Below are positions 23,424 through 31,586 of a stretch of 37,429 nt of DNA, piece after piece. A model generated the notes under the pieces. That model did not search any database, was not told the DNA's origin, and was given only the letters and a program-made list of their open reading frames with translations. The first letter of the stretch is position 1, and each line of letters begins with the position of its first letter. This stretch comes from Clostridia bacterium (lineage in GTDB: Bacteria > Bacillota > Clostridia > Christensenellales > SZUA-584). Where the stretch lies: NCBI GenBank assembly GCA_003249555.1, contig QKIQ01000114.1, positions 1-37,429 of the forward strand, written 5' to 3'. Both the position numbers and the translations under genes were made by a program.

Positions 23424-25511
23424 TTATATGGCCTCGGGAACAACGAATTTGACCCTTTCCTTAAACTCTTCCTTCTTACCCACGTTGAAGTTTTGTACGG
23501 GCCGCAAATATCCCACCACGCGGCTCCATACTTCCGTTTGGGCGCCGCAGTGAGGGCAGGCAAACTGTTCACCCGGCAGATAGCCGTGTTCGTCGCAGAC
23601 GCTGAATGTGGGCGTGAGCGAAATGTAGGGCATTTTATATTTAGAGAATATTCGCTGAATGAGGAGCTTGGCTGTCTGCAAATCCTCAATGCGTTCGCCA
23701 AGATAAAGATGCTGTACCGTGCCGCCCGTGTATAGCGACTGAAGCTCGTCCTGAAGCTCGATCATCTCGATAATGTCGTCGGTATACCCGACGGGTAATT
23801 GTGTGGAGTTCGTGTAATACGGTACATCCTTGCCCGACGTGATAATGTCCAGATAGCGTTCTTTGTCGAGTTTGGCAAGGCGGTAGCTCGTGCCTTCCGC
23901 CGGTGTCGCTTCAAGGTTATACGAGTGTCCCGTTTCCGTTTGAAAATCTTGCATCAGCGCACGCAAAAATTCCATCACGCGGACGGCAAATGCGTTGCCT
24001 TCGGGGGTTTCAATGCCCTTGCCAAGGAAGTTTATAAGAGCTTCGTGCATACCGATGATGCCTATGGTATTAAAATGATTGAACCAGTATTGACCGAAGC
24101 GTTTTTTGACATCTTTCAGATAAACCGCCGAATACGGATAAAGTCCGTTCTCTGTCTGATGCTCGATGATCTTACGTTTGATTTCCAGAGACGTTTTGCC
24201 GATTTGGGCGATTGTTTTGAGACGCGAAAAAAACTCGTCTTCATTCTGAGACAAATAGCCGATGCGCGGCAGATTAATGGAAAACACACCGATAGAGCCT
24301 GTTAACGGATTGGAGCCAAACAGCCCGCCGCCGCGTTTCCTCAGCTCTTTTACGTCGAGCCGCAAACGGCAGCACATCGACACCGCGTCCTCCGGAGAGA
24401 GGTCGGAATTGACATAGTTCGCAAAGTACGGGATGCCGTATTTGCAGGTGATCTCCATGAATTTATCCACGACGGGGGTGTTCCAGTCAAAGTCCTTTGT
24501 GATATTGATCGTGGGGATCGGGAAAGTGAACACGCGGCCTTTGGAATCGCCTTCGAGCATGACGTCGCAGAACGCAAGATTAAACATGTCCATCTCGGCC
24601 TGATAATCGCCGTAGGTGGTATCAATATGCTGTCCGCCGATGATAACGGGATGATCCTTTAAGGTCTTTGGCACTTTGATGTCAAACGTTAAATTGGAGA
24701 ACGGGCATTGGAACCCGACTCGGGTTGGCACGTTGATATTGAATATGAACTCCTGCAGGCATTGTTTGATCTGTTCAAACGTCATGTTGTCCTGCCGGAT
24801 AAACGGGGCACAATATGTATCGAAGCTGGACCAGGCCTGAGCGCCTGCGGTTTCACCTTGCGTCGTAAATGTGGAGTTGACAACCTGGCCGAGGAACGAA
24901 CGCAGATGCTTTGCCGGTTTGCTTTCCACCTTGCCCGGTATGCCGCCAAAACCCAGCATCAAAAGCTGGCGAAGATCCCAACCCGCGCAGTACGGGCCGA
25001 AAAAACCAAGATCGTGAATATGGCAGTCTCCGCTTAAATGAGCGTTGCGCACTTCAGCGGGATAAATCTCGTGTAGCCAGTATTTTTTTGTGAACGCTTC
25101 ACGGATATAGTTGTTAAGACCGTTGACGCTTCTTTGTGTGTTGGCGTTTTCGCGCGTGTTCCAATCGGAGTCTGAAAGGTAGCTGGAAAACATGTCGATG
25201 GTGGCACCAATGAGTGCGTTGGCTTCTCTCGCGCCCTTGCGTTTTTCACGATAGAGGATGTAGGCTTTGGCGGTTTTCGCATGGCCGTTTTTAATAAGCA
25301 CGCGCTCCACGATGTCCTGAATATCTTCCACGCCCGGGGTACGGTCGCCCAATGTGATGCGTGCGATATCCACAACTTGATCGGTCAGCTGCTCGGCTTT
25401 TGTAATGTCGTCTCCGCCGACGGCTTTGGCCGCCTTGAAAATGGCTTCGGTAATTTTTTTTGGCTGAAAGATTTCTTTTTGTCCACTTCTTTTGAGTATA
25501 ACTGTAAACAT
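23424..25511 (-). CDS. nrdD: Anaerobic (class III) ribonucleoside-triphosphate reductase NrdD
   Basis: 695 residues. ATP-cone domain at the N-terminus (about 1-90; VILKRSGQKEIFQPKKITEAI), ten-stranded barrel core, a C-terminal Cys-rich zinc site (VCDEHGY ... CPHCG) and the glycyl-radical loop RVVGYLRP with Gly667. Reduces NTPs to dNTPs without oxygen; formate is the usual reductant. The ATG at 25511 follows a G-rich site (GGGGGG); an ATG at 25532 lacks one. Upstream lies a promoter with two NrdR boxes. Confidence 0.97.
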   Translation of the reverse strand: MFTVILKRSGQKEIFQPKKITEAIFKAAKAVGGDDITKAEQLTDQVVDIARITLGDRTPGVEDIQDIVERVLIKNGHAKTAKAYILYREKRKGAREANALIGATIDMFSSYLSDSDWNTRENANTQRSVNGLNNYIREAFTKKYWLHEIYPAEVRNAHLSGDCHIHDLGFFGPYCAGWDLRQLLMLGFGGIPGKVESKPAKHLRSFLGQVVNSTFTTQGETAGAQAWSSFDTYCAPFIRQDNMTFEQIKQCLQEFIFNINVPTRVGFQCPFSNLTFDIKVPKTLKDHPVIIGGQHIDTTYGDYQAEMDMFNLAFCDVMLEGDSKGRVFTFPIPTINITKDFDWNTPVVDKFMEITCKYGIPYFANYVNSDLSPEDAVSMCCRLRLDVKELRKRGGGLFGSNPLTGSIGVFSINLPRIGYLSQNEDEFFSRLKTIAQIGKTSLEIKRKIIEHQTENGLYPYSAVYLKDVKKRFGQYWFNHFNTIGIIGMHEALINFLGKGIETPEGNAFAVRVMEFLRALMQDFQTETGHSYNLEATPAEGTSYRLAKLDKERYLDIITSGKDVPYYTNSTQLPVGYTDDIIEMIELQDELQSLYTGGTVQHLYLGERIEDLQTAKLLIQRIFSKYKMPYISLTPTFSVCDEHGYLPGEQFACPHCGAQTEVWSRVVGYLRPVQNFNVGKKEEFKERVKFVVPEAI

Positions 25512-25614
25512 ACTTGCCCCCCGTTTTCTCATTTGAGATAGATATATTGGTGTAATTTGTGGTTCGCCAAGGAAACTTTATGCCATCTACGTAATGAAGC
25601 AGGCGAGACCATTG

Positions 25615-25630
25615 CTTCAAATTATAGTGT
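25615..25630 (-). promoter_or_regulatory. NrdR box 2 (promoter-distal, downstream of -10)
   Basis: CTTCAAATTATAGTGT on plus agrees with CWATATATWGTGT at 11 of 13 positions. It starts exactly 32 bp from box 1, leaving 16 bp between the two 16-mers, the spacing known for NrdR box pairs. Confidence 0.75.
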
Positions 25631-25636
25631 ACGCAT

Positions 25637-25666
25637 ATTATAATAAACACAATATATAGGTGTCAA
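25637..25666 (-). promoter_or_regulatory. Promoter of nrdD-nrdG
   Basis: On minus: TTGACA (25666-25661), 18-bp spacer, TATAAT (25642-25637), both perfect consensus. NrdR box 1 lies between the two elements. Confidence 0.85.
25647..25662 (-). promoter_or_regulatory. NrdR box 1 (between -35 and -10)
   Basis: ACACAATATATAGGTG on plus. The core CAATATATAG matches CWATATATWG at all ten positions. NrdR represses ribonucleotide reductase genes when dATP is high. nrdR is not in the window. Confidence 0.8.
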
Positions 25667-25729
25667 ACACAAATTAGGTGACTTATTAGGAATATTTTGA
25701 GATTATTTTCCGTAGATATCGTTATGCTC

Positions 25730-25760
25730 AAAAAAACGCATCATTTACTCAAATGACGCG
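25730..25760 (-). terminator. Intrinsic terminator of the metG-tatD-radical SAM operon
   Basis: On minus: CGCGTCATTT, loop GAGT, AAATGATGCG (ten pairs, one G-U), then seven T at 25736-25730. It lies 45 bp after the radical SAM stop. Confidence 0.85.
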
Positions 25761-25805
25761 CTGGGCTTGTGTGTGATACGCGATAACGAGCAAGACAAAT
25801 GCCAA

Positions 25806-26399
25806 TTATTCGATATAATGGCGGACGCGCAGCTTCGCGCCCGTGTCATCGGTAATTCTTTGGCACTTTTCAATTTCTTCTTCGCCGATTAAATCCACAA
25901 CAGAGAGAATCGTCTCAATACCCTGCGCGATGCAGCTTCTGGAAAAATCCAACATGTGGTTAAAGCCGTCTTCGCCGTAAATGCTTTTGCAAATGGCATC
26001 ATATTTGACGGCGTCAGACGCGTTTAAGCTGATGGACACGGTATCCACAAGGCCTTTAAGTTCCGGCGCGATATCGCGCCCCGCGTACGCGCTGCCCTGT
26101 CCGTTGGTATTGAGCCTTATGTGGCTGCCGCGTGTCTTTAGATATCGCGCCACCTCAAGCAGCTGCTCAAGGCGCATTGTGGGTTCGCCAAGACCGCAGA
26201 ACACCGTTTCGCTTACGTCGGCTTCTTTTTCCAGCGCGTCGATGACATCGCTTGCTTCGGGGTCTTTTTTGAGCCAAAGATGATAGCCTGCCACACCGTC
26301 GTACGTTTCGCGCAGGCAGAACGTGCAGTTGTTCGTGCACTTGTTGGTTAAGTTAATATAGACGGCACCGTCGATTCGGTATATAAGGGTATCGTTCAT
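25806..26399 (-). CDS. TatD-linked radical SAM protein
   Basis: 197 residues, a short radical SAM protein. Iron-sulfur motif C21-x3-C25-x2-C28 (CTNNCTFC), GLGEPT (glycine-rich SAM motif, about 69-74), RLNTNGQG, VSISLNASD. A family of this size encoded next to tatD is known as TatD-associated; its substrate is unknown. Its ATG overlaps the tatD stop by one base (TAATG), implying coupled translation. A role in modifying a nucleic acid or in quality control with TatD is only inference. Confidence 0.9.
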   Translation of the reverse strand: MNDTLIYRIDGAVYINLTNKCTNNCTFCLRETYDGVAGYHLWLKKDPEASDVIDALEKEADVSETVFCGLGEPTMRLEQLLEVARYLKTRGSHIRLNTNGQGSAYAGRDIAPELKGLVDTVSISLNASDAVKYDAICKSIYGEDGFNHMLDFSRSCIAQGIETILSVVDLIGEEEIEKCQRITDDTGAKLRVRHYIE

Positions 26400-27160
26400 T
26401 ATATATGATAAAGTCCTTTTGCGTTATTTATGTTAATGGCGCACATCTCTTCAAACGGTACGCCCTTTATATCCGCGAGCTTTTGCAGCACATGCCGCAC
26501 GTTCGACGGATCGTTGCGCCTCCCGCGTACCGGCTCGGGGGAGAGGTACGGGCAGTCAGTCTCGGCCATGAGGCGGCTCAGCGGCACCACGCGTGCGGCT
26601 TCTACGGTTTTTTTCGCGTTGCTGAACGTCACTGAACCGGTAAAAGACACAAAAAAGCCCATATCCACGATTATCTCCGCGGTTTCGGGGCTGCCGGAAA
26701 AGCAGTGCACCACGCCTGTGGCTCCCGGGTTTTCGCGCAGTATCGCCAGCGTATCCTGTGTGGCCTCGCGCATATGGATGACAATAGGAAGACGAAGGCA
26801 CTGCGCAAGCGCCAGTTGCTCGGAAAACACGCGCTGCTGCATTTTTCGCGGCGACAGGTCGTAATGGTAATCAAGCCCGATTTCGCCGATCGCCAAAACC
26901 TTGGGCTGCGATGTCAGAGCTTTCAGATGCTCTAAGTAATTGTCGGATACGTCTTGGGCTTCGTGCGGATGCACACCGACCGCCGCATAGATATAATTCA
27001 CATCTGCGGCAAGCTGAGCCGCCCTGCGGCTGTCGTCTAACGTTGTGCCCACTTCGACAACGCCTTCTAGACCAAGAGAGGGCAGCAGATCAATGAGCGA
27101 CGCCCTGTCTTGGTCGAATTTTTTATCCAACAGGTGAGCGTGTGTGTCGAATAGCCGCAT
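26399..27160 (-). CDS. tatD: TatD-family metal-dependent hydrolase (DNase)
   Basis: 253 residues, TIM barrel. HxH motif DTHAHL (His7, His9), GEIGLDYH (Glu metal ligand, about 93-100), IHMREA (about 128-133), VVHCFSG (about 150-156), AETDCPYLSPEP (about 199-210). Two-metal 3'-5' exonuclease of DNA and possibly other substrates. One-base overlaps with metG upstream and the radical SAM gene downstream. In B. subtilis the homologue yabD also follows metS. Confidence 0.96.
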   Translation of the reverse strand: MRLFDTHAHLLDKKFDQDRASLIDLLPSLGLEGVVEVGTTLDDSRRAAQLAADVNYIYAAVGVHPHEAQDVSDNYLEHLKALTSQPKVLAIGEIGLDYHYDLSPRKMQQRVFSEQLALAQCLRLPIVIHMREATQDTLAILRENPGATGVVHCFSGSPETAEIIVDMGFFVSFTGSVTFSNAKKTVEAARVVPLSRLMAETDCPYLSPEPVRGRRNDPSNVRHVLQKLADIKGVPFEEMCAININNAKGLYHI

Positions 27161-29112
27161 TATGAGATTTCCGCTCCGCTCGGCAGGCTGCCGTCTATCG
27201 TGACAAGCTTTAGGTCGCCGTCTGACTCTGCCGCCAGCAGCATTCCCTGCGATTCCACGCCAAACAGCTTGGCGGGTTTTAAGTTAGACACCACGACAAC
27301 GGTTTTGCCGACCATTTGCTTCGGCGTATACCATTTGCGGATGCCCGACACAATCTGCCTTGTTTCGCTGCCGACCTCCACCTGCATTTTAATGAGCTTA
27401 TCACTGCCTTCGATGGCCTCCGCCACTTTCACGAGGCCGAGCTTGAGCTGCACCTTCTTAAAATCATCATATGTGATAACGCCCGCGGGCGCTTCTTGCT
27501 TGTTTTCTTTGGCAGGCATCTTCTTTTGCTTTTGCAGTGTACGGTTGTCCGCAATTTCCTCTAATGCGTCAAGCTCCTTTTTGATGTCGATGCGCGGGAA
27601 CAGCGGTGCTGTCTGCGTCACGTTTAGGCCGCAAACGCCAAAGCCAAACGCCGATATGCTTTCCCATGATGTCAGCGCGTCTTCTTTTACGCCGAGAATG
27701 CCTTGTATGCGCTTTGCGGTGTCTGTAAGGAACGGAACAAGCAGTACCGATACGATACGCAAGCCTTCAGCGAGATGAATCATCACGCTTGCGAGTTTTT
27801 TCTTGTTGGCATCGTCCTTGGCAAGTATCCAAGGCGCGGTTTGGTCGATGTATTTATTGAGCGAGCCGATGTAGTTCCAGATATCGATGAGCGCTTCGGG
27901 CAGCCGCAGCGCATCCATGTGCTTTTCGACAGCAGAATGCAGCTGTGATCCTTGTTCTTCAATATCCGCGTCGAACTCTGTGGCTTCGTATTCAGACGGA
28001 ATCACACCGTCGAAATACTTGACGATCATCGCGGCGGTGCGTGATACGAGGTTGCCAAGGTCGTTGGCAAGATCGCTGTTGGTGCGCGTTAACAGCGCTT
28101 CGCTGGAATACAAACCGTCTGAGCCGAAAGGTACTTCGCGCAGCAAAAAGTATCGCACAGCGTCCACGCCATAACGTTCGATGAGCTTCACGGGGTCTAC
28201 GACGTTGCCCTTGGATTTGCTCATTTTCCCGCCCTCCAGCATGAGCCAGCCGTGGCCGAACACCTGCTTTGGAATGGGCAAATCCAGCGCCATCAACAGG
28301 ATGGGCCATATAATCGTATGGAATCGCATAATCTCTTTGCCGACGAGATGCACATCCGCGGGCCAGTATTCTTTAAAGCTTGAGTCGTCGTCCGAGAGGT
28401 ATCCGAGCGCTGAGATATAGTTGGAGAGCGCGTCGATCCAAACATAAACCACATGACCCGGATCAAAGCTGACCGGAATGCCCCATTTGAACGACGTGCG
28501 CGACACGCACAGATCTTCAAGACCCGGCAGCAGGAAGTTGTTGAGCATCTCGTTGCGGCGGCTTTCCGGCTGTATGAAATCGGGATGGTCATTGATATAT
28601 TGAATCAGCTTGTCTGCGTATTTGCTCATCTTGAAGAAATACGCTTCTTCCTTCGCGAGTTCTACGGGACGCCCGCAGTCCGGACATTTGCCGTCCACAA
28701 GCTGCCGTTCCAGCCAGTACGCTTCGCACGGCGTGCAATACCAGCCTTCGTAGTGGCCTTTATAGATATCGCCTTGATCGTAGAGCTTTTTGAAAATTTT
28801 CTGCACGGTTACGACGTGTCGCTCATCTGTGGTGCGGATAAAGTCGTTGTGGGAGATGTCCATCAGCTTCCAGAGCTTGCGTATGCCGGATACGATACCG
28901 TCCACATAGTCTTTGGGCGCCATTCCCGCGTTCTTGGCCACACGCTCGATCTTCTGACCGTGTTCGTCCGTGCCTGTTAAGAACATGACGTTGAAGCCAG
29001 TCTGGCGTTTGAAGCGCGCAAGCGCGTCTGCTGCAACGGTGGTATAGGAATGCCCAATATGCAGTTTGTCGCTCGGGTAATAGATGGGCGTTGTGATATA
29101 GTACTTTTTCAT
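27160..29112 (-). CDS. metG: Methionyl-tRNA synthetase
   Basis: 650 residues, class I synthetase of the long type with a C-terminal tRNA-binding (EMAP/Trbp111) domain. HIGH at 18-21, zinc knuckle C126, C129, C143, C146, KMSKS at 296-300, helical anticodon domain about 380-520, and a C-terminal OB fold starting near VITYDDFKKVQLKLGLV. A Gln/Lys-rich linker joins the last domain. Ribosome binding site AGGAG at 29118-29122. No T-box leader was found upstream. Confidence 0.98.
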   Translation of the reverse strand: MKKYYITTPIYYPSDKLHIGHSYTTVAADALARFKRQTGFNVMFLTGTDEHGQKIERVAKNAGMAPKDYVDGIVSGIRKLWKLMDISHNDFIRTTDERHVVTVQKIFKKLYDQGDIYKGHYEGWYCTPCEAYWLERQLVDGKCPDCGRPVELAKEEAYFFKMSKYADKLIQYINDHPDFIQPESRRNEMLNNFLLPGLEDLCVSRTSFKWGIPVSFDPGHVVYVWIDALSNYISALGYLSDDDSSFKEYWPADVHLVGKEIMRFHTIIWPILLMALDLPIPKQVFGHGWLMLEGGKMSKSKGNVVDPVKLIERYGVDAVRYFLLREVPFGSDGLYSSEALLTRTNSDLANDLGNLVSRTAAMIVKYFDGVIPSEYEATEFDADIEEQGSQLHSAVEKHMDALRLPEALIDIWNYIGSLNKYIDQTAPWILAKDDANKKKLASVMIHLAEGLRIVSVLLVPFLTDTAKRIQGILGVKEDALTSWESISAFGFGVCGLNVTQTAPLFPRIDIKKELDALEEIADNRTLQKQKKMPAKENKQEAPAGVITYDDFKKVQLKLGLVKVAEAIEGSDKLIKMQVEVGSETRQIVSGIRKWYTPKQMVGKTVVVVSNLKPAKLFGVESQGMLLAAESDGDLKLVTIDGSLPSGAEIS

Positions 29113-29152
29113 AAAGCTCTCCTGTGTTTGTATCTGTTTTTACTATTAATTA

Positions 29153-29182
29153 AGGATAGTTTTTGGCATGTGTTTTGTCAAG
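29153..29182 (-). promoter_or_regulatory. Promoter of the metG operon
   Basis: On minus: TTGACA (29182-29177), 18-bp spacer, TATCCT (29158-29153), leader about 35 nt. Confidence 0.55.
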
Positions 29183-29214
29183 TCAACCCGCCGACAAAGT
29201 TCATGAATGCAAAT

Positions 29215-29243
29215 ACGCCCCGCCGATGTATTTGACGGGGCGT
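29215..29243 (-). terminator. Terminator-like hairpin after the 29.3-30.0 kb lipoprotein gene
   Basis: ACGCCCCG (29215-29222) pairs perfectly with CGGGGCGT (29236-29243). On minus it is followed by ATTTG, so the T-tract is short. It separates the lipoprotein gene from the metG promoter. Confidence 0.55.
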
Positions 29244-29269
29244 TATTCACAGCAGTTATTGAAAATAAA

Positions 29270-30034
29270 TCAGCTTATTACGTCGCCTGTTATGACGCCT
29301 TTAAACGCGCGAGACAGCGGATGCACGGTTTCATACAGAAAGCAATATACATTTGCGCCCTGTATCGTGATTTCCATGGGTACAGTCACAGTGACAGAAC
29401 GGCCGGGGATCGTTCCGGAAATTGTACCGTTTTCGTCTTTCACCGTCATGTCAATGGGTTCCTGCGTGGCATTGAACGTAACTCTGCTGATGGCAAAGCT
29501 GTCGGCTGTGAAATTGGGGTCGCCAAATGCGAGCAGGGGGTTGTCGGGTGCATTTTCCTTCATCAGCTGGGCATACACGTCGCTATCGTACGCTGCCACA
29601 TCAAAGGCCACATTTTGAGCTTCGCTGTGATGCTTGAAAAGCATGGCAAGCAGCTCGGTCCCTTCGCTGGCCGCCAACGCTTTGGCTGAATTAAGATCCG
29701 GCTCCATATTCAGCACAATTTCACCCGTATAGCTGCCAAGAACGTCTTCGCCGCCTGCTTTGCTCGCATACATGGTCATATGATAATCCCAAATAAGGCC
29801 CATTTCGTCTGTGATCTGCTGCGTATCGTCAATCTCGATGGCCCAATTTGCATTTTTGGGTTGTTCCGACGGTGAGGGCATAGAGGACCCGGATGCCGTG
29901 GGTGCTGCCGAAACTGTCGGTGCGACGGAAGCGGCTTGATCTAGATCTGTTTTTGGCGCTTGTACGCCGCATCCTGCAAGTATTGAAACGGCTAAGAGTA
30001 TGGCAACGAAGAGTGTGAATATATGTTTTTTCAT
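29270..30034 (-). CDS. Predicted lipoprotein of unknown function
   Basis: 254 residues. Signal peptide with lipobox LAGC (Cys22), then a low-complexity Ala/Ser/Pro/Thr linker (about 25-60) and a globular part. Segments such as YTGEIVLNMEPDL and GTISGTIPGRSVTVTVPMEI suggest beta-rich structure. No family recognised. Probably anchored on the outer face of the membrane. AAGGAGAA at 30041-30048 (minus) sets the start. Transcribed from its own promoter; a hairpin sits at the 5' end of its mRNA. Confidence 0.75.
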   Translation of the reverse strand: MKKHIFTLFVAILLAVSILAGCGVQAPKTDLDQAASVAPTVSAAPTASGSSMPSPSEQPKNANWAIEIDDTQQITDEMGLIWDYHMTMYASKAGGEDVLGSYTGEIVLNMEPDLNSAKALAASEGTELLAMLFKHHSEAQNVAFDVAAYDSDVYAQLMKENAPDNPLLAFGDPNFTADSFAISRVTFNATQEPIDMTVKDENGTISGTIPGRSVTVTVPMEITIQGANVYCFLYETVHPLSRAFKGVITGDVIS

Positions 30035-30071
30035 ATAGCTTTCTCCTTATATATCAGTGAAAAATGTTTTG

Positions 30072-30104
30072 CGCGCTGCTTCAGTTTAATGCAGTGCGTT
30101 TTTT
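30072..30104. other. Leader hairpin between divergent lipoprotein genes
   Basis: CGCGCTG 30072-30078 pairs with CAGTGCG 30092-30098 (one G-U), followed by TTTTTT at 30099-30104 on plus. On the minus strand it forms right at the expected 5' end of the lipoprotein mRNA. It may stabilise that mRNA, or terminate plus-strand transcripts; which is unclear. Confidence 0.5.
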
Positions 30105-30113
30105 GTCATAAGC

Positions 30114-30142
30114 ATCATAGCAGTTAAATATAGTATGTTCAA
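30114..30142 (-). promoter_or_regulatory. Promoter of the minus-strand lipoprotein gene
   Basis: On minus: TTGAAC (30142-30137), 17-bp spacer, TATGAT (30119-30114). Confidence 0.6.
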
Positions 30143-30193
30143 GGAAATTATAAGCTTTAAAGAAATTTATTGCGTGATTCGAATAACGGTGGC

Positions 30194-30222
30194 TTGGCAG
30201 GGTATATTTGAACATGTATAAT
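30194..30222 (+). promoter_or_regulatory. Promoter of the plus-strand lipoprotein gene
   Basis: TTGGCA (30194-30199), 17-bp spacer, TATAAT (30217-30222). The ATG follows 30 bp on, behind GAAGGGA. Confidence 0.75.
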
Positions 30223-30251
30223 GTTATTAATAAAAGAAGGGAGTACCAAAT

Positions 30252-30761
30252 ATGAAAAAATATATTATCATTCTTATAGGATTATGCCTGTTGTTTTGCG
30301 CGGCGGGGTGTCAGGGAGATGCGGCATCAAATACCGGCTCGCCGTCTGAGAATGAGGCGCCGCAAAGCGCTGAGCCAAACGGTGACATGGTTGATAAGGA
30401 GACGTTCTCGGTGCTCGTGCCCAAGGGCTGGGAAGTGATGGACGTAGACGGCGGTGTTCAGATTTATAAGATGAGCGGAGAGGTGTTTGAAGTGCATTTC
30501 AGGGGATCAAATATGAACGATACCGAAGCACAGCAGCAGGCTGAGTCTACCGCTAAGCAGTATGAAGGCACACAGCCCGAGTTGGTCGAATTGCTGGGGA
30601 AACAGTTTTGGACAACAACCTTTACTGCAGGCGGCGTGAAGCAGGTGACTAATCTATGTATCGAGGAAGGGGTCATGATTTCCGTTAAATACGGCGGGCC
30701 GAATTACGAGACGAACCCCGATTTTGAGGCAATACTTGATTCGATTACATTTAAGCAGTAA
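30252..30761 (+). CDS. Predicted lipoprotein of unknown function
   Basis: 169 residues. Lipobox CAAGC (Cys20), acidic Ser/Asn/Pro linker to about residue 48, then a compact domain starting KETFSVLVPKGWEVMDVDGG and ending EAILDSITFKQ. This pattern (lipoprotein, short domain with a PxGW near its start and an LDSITF end) resembles small PsbP/DUF-type surface domains in Firmicutes, but I cannot assign a family. Begins 30 bp after a strong promoter. Confidence 0.75.
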   Translation: MKKYIIILIGLCLLFCAAGCQGDAASNTGSPSENEAPQSAEPNGDMVDKETFSVLVPKGWEVMDVDGGVQIYKMSGEVFEVHFRGSNMNDTEAQQQAESTAKQYEGTQPELVELLGKQFWTTTFTAGGVKQVTNLCIEEGVMISVKYGGPNYETNPDFEAILDSITFKQ

Positions 30762-30841
30762 AAAAGACATAAAAAACCAATTGAATTTTGTTAGTAGGAA
30801 TAATTGCTCCATAAATTGAAAGCTTAAAGTGAGGTGCCATC

Positions 30842-31459
30842 ATGAAGAAAGCGCGTTTCATTATCCTAATTGCAGTGTTCGCTGCCTTACTGTTTGGCTG
30901 TGCCGAACCCAACGTGGTGGAGTCTGTGGAGCTAACGGCGAAAGAAAAGCTTCTTGTCTCTGCGCTAAGCGACCAGACGGCGGTATTTGAATATCAACTG
31001 GACGGAAAAACTTACAAAGGGCTGTCTATGTGGGCGCAGCGATATGAATATGGCAAGTTTATAGAGACAATCGACTTGAGAAATGCGTGCGGCGTGAACA
31101 AGGGAGGCAATATCGTGCTAACTATATTCAGAGAAGTCAAAAATGTGTCTCCCGAAATGTTTAATGTTTTCATTTTACAGGAAGGCGTGATTTCATCACA
31201 GTTCAACGTTTTGCCGGGTATCGCGGATTTACGGGCGCAGGGACTTACAACGCAAATGGTCATGCAAGTGGAAATTCCCGAATCAGGGAAGGTGGTGCTC
31301 ATGGTTCTTCATACACCGGGCAAAGATGGCGTGATTCCGCTTTCGCAAAGCTTTATGACTGACCATGAAAGTTATACTGATGAGATTTGTGCTTATGAGA
31401 GCGCTTATATCGTGGGTTGTACGTTCTCGGAGCAGCTGCCCGAAGGCCTTTCGGATTGA
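30842..31459 (+). CDS. Predicted lipoprotein of unknown function
   Basis: 205 residues. Signal peptide with lipobox LFGC (Cys20). Globular part includes VFEYQLDGKTYKGLSMWAQRYEYG and a beta-rich centre; several segments suggest an immunoglobulin-like or beta-sandwich fold but nothing specific is recognised. GAGGTG lies a few bases before the ATG. Eighty bp behind the previous lipoprotein gene in the same direction, so possibly co-transcribed. A terminator follows. Confidence 0.72.
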   Translation: MKKARFIILIAVFAALLFGCAEPNVVESVELTAKEKLLVSALSDQTAVFEYQLDGKTYKGLSMWAQRYEYGKFIETIDLRNACGVNKGGNIVLTIFREVKNVSPEMFNVFILQEGVISSQFNVLPGIADLRAQGLTTQMVMQVEIPESGKVVLMVLHTPGKDGVIPLSQSFMTDHESYTDEICAYESAYIVGCTFSEQLPEGLSD

Positions 31460-31533
31460 CTTTCAAAAAGTTAATAAACGTTTTTATTCGTTTTCAAGGA
31501 TTTTTGGATATATCTGTCGAATATGAAGATGAC

Positions 31534-31560
31534 AGCCGTCTAAAAACGGCTATATTTTTA
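31534..31560 (+). terminator. Intrinsic terminator or leader attenuator
   Basis: AGCCGT 31534-31539, loop CTAAAA, ACGGCT 31546-31551, then TATTTTTA. It is 75 bp after the lipoprotein stop but only 26 bp before the next ATG, so any promoter for the next gene must lie upstream of it. Confidence 0.7.
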
Positions 31561-31586
31561 TCCAAAAGATTTGAAGGAAACGTGTT

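Noticed and set aside
29113..29269. T-box riboswitch before metG
   Set aside because: No AGGGTGGNACCGCG-like antiterminator bulge is present. The spacer is short and holds an ordinary promoter and the previous gene's hairpin.
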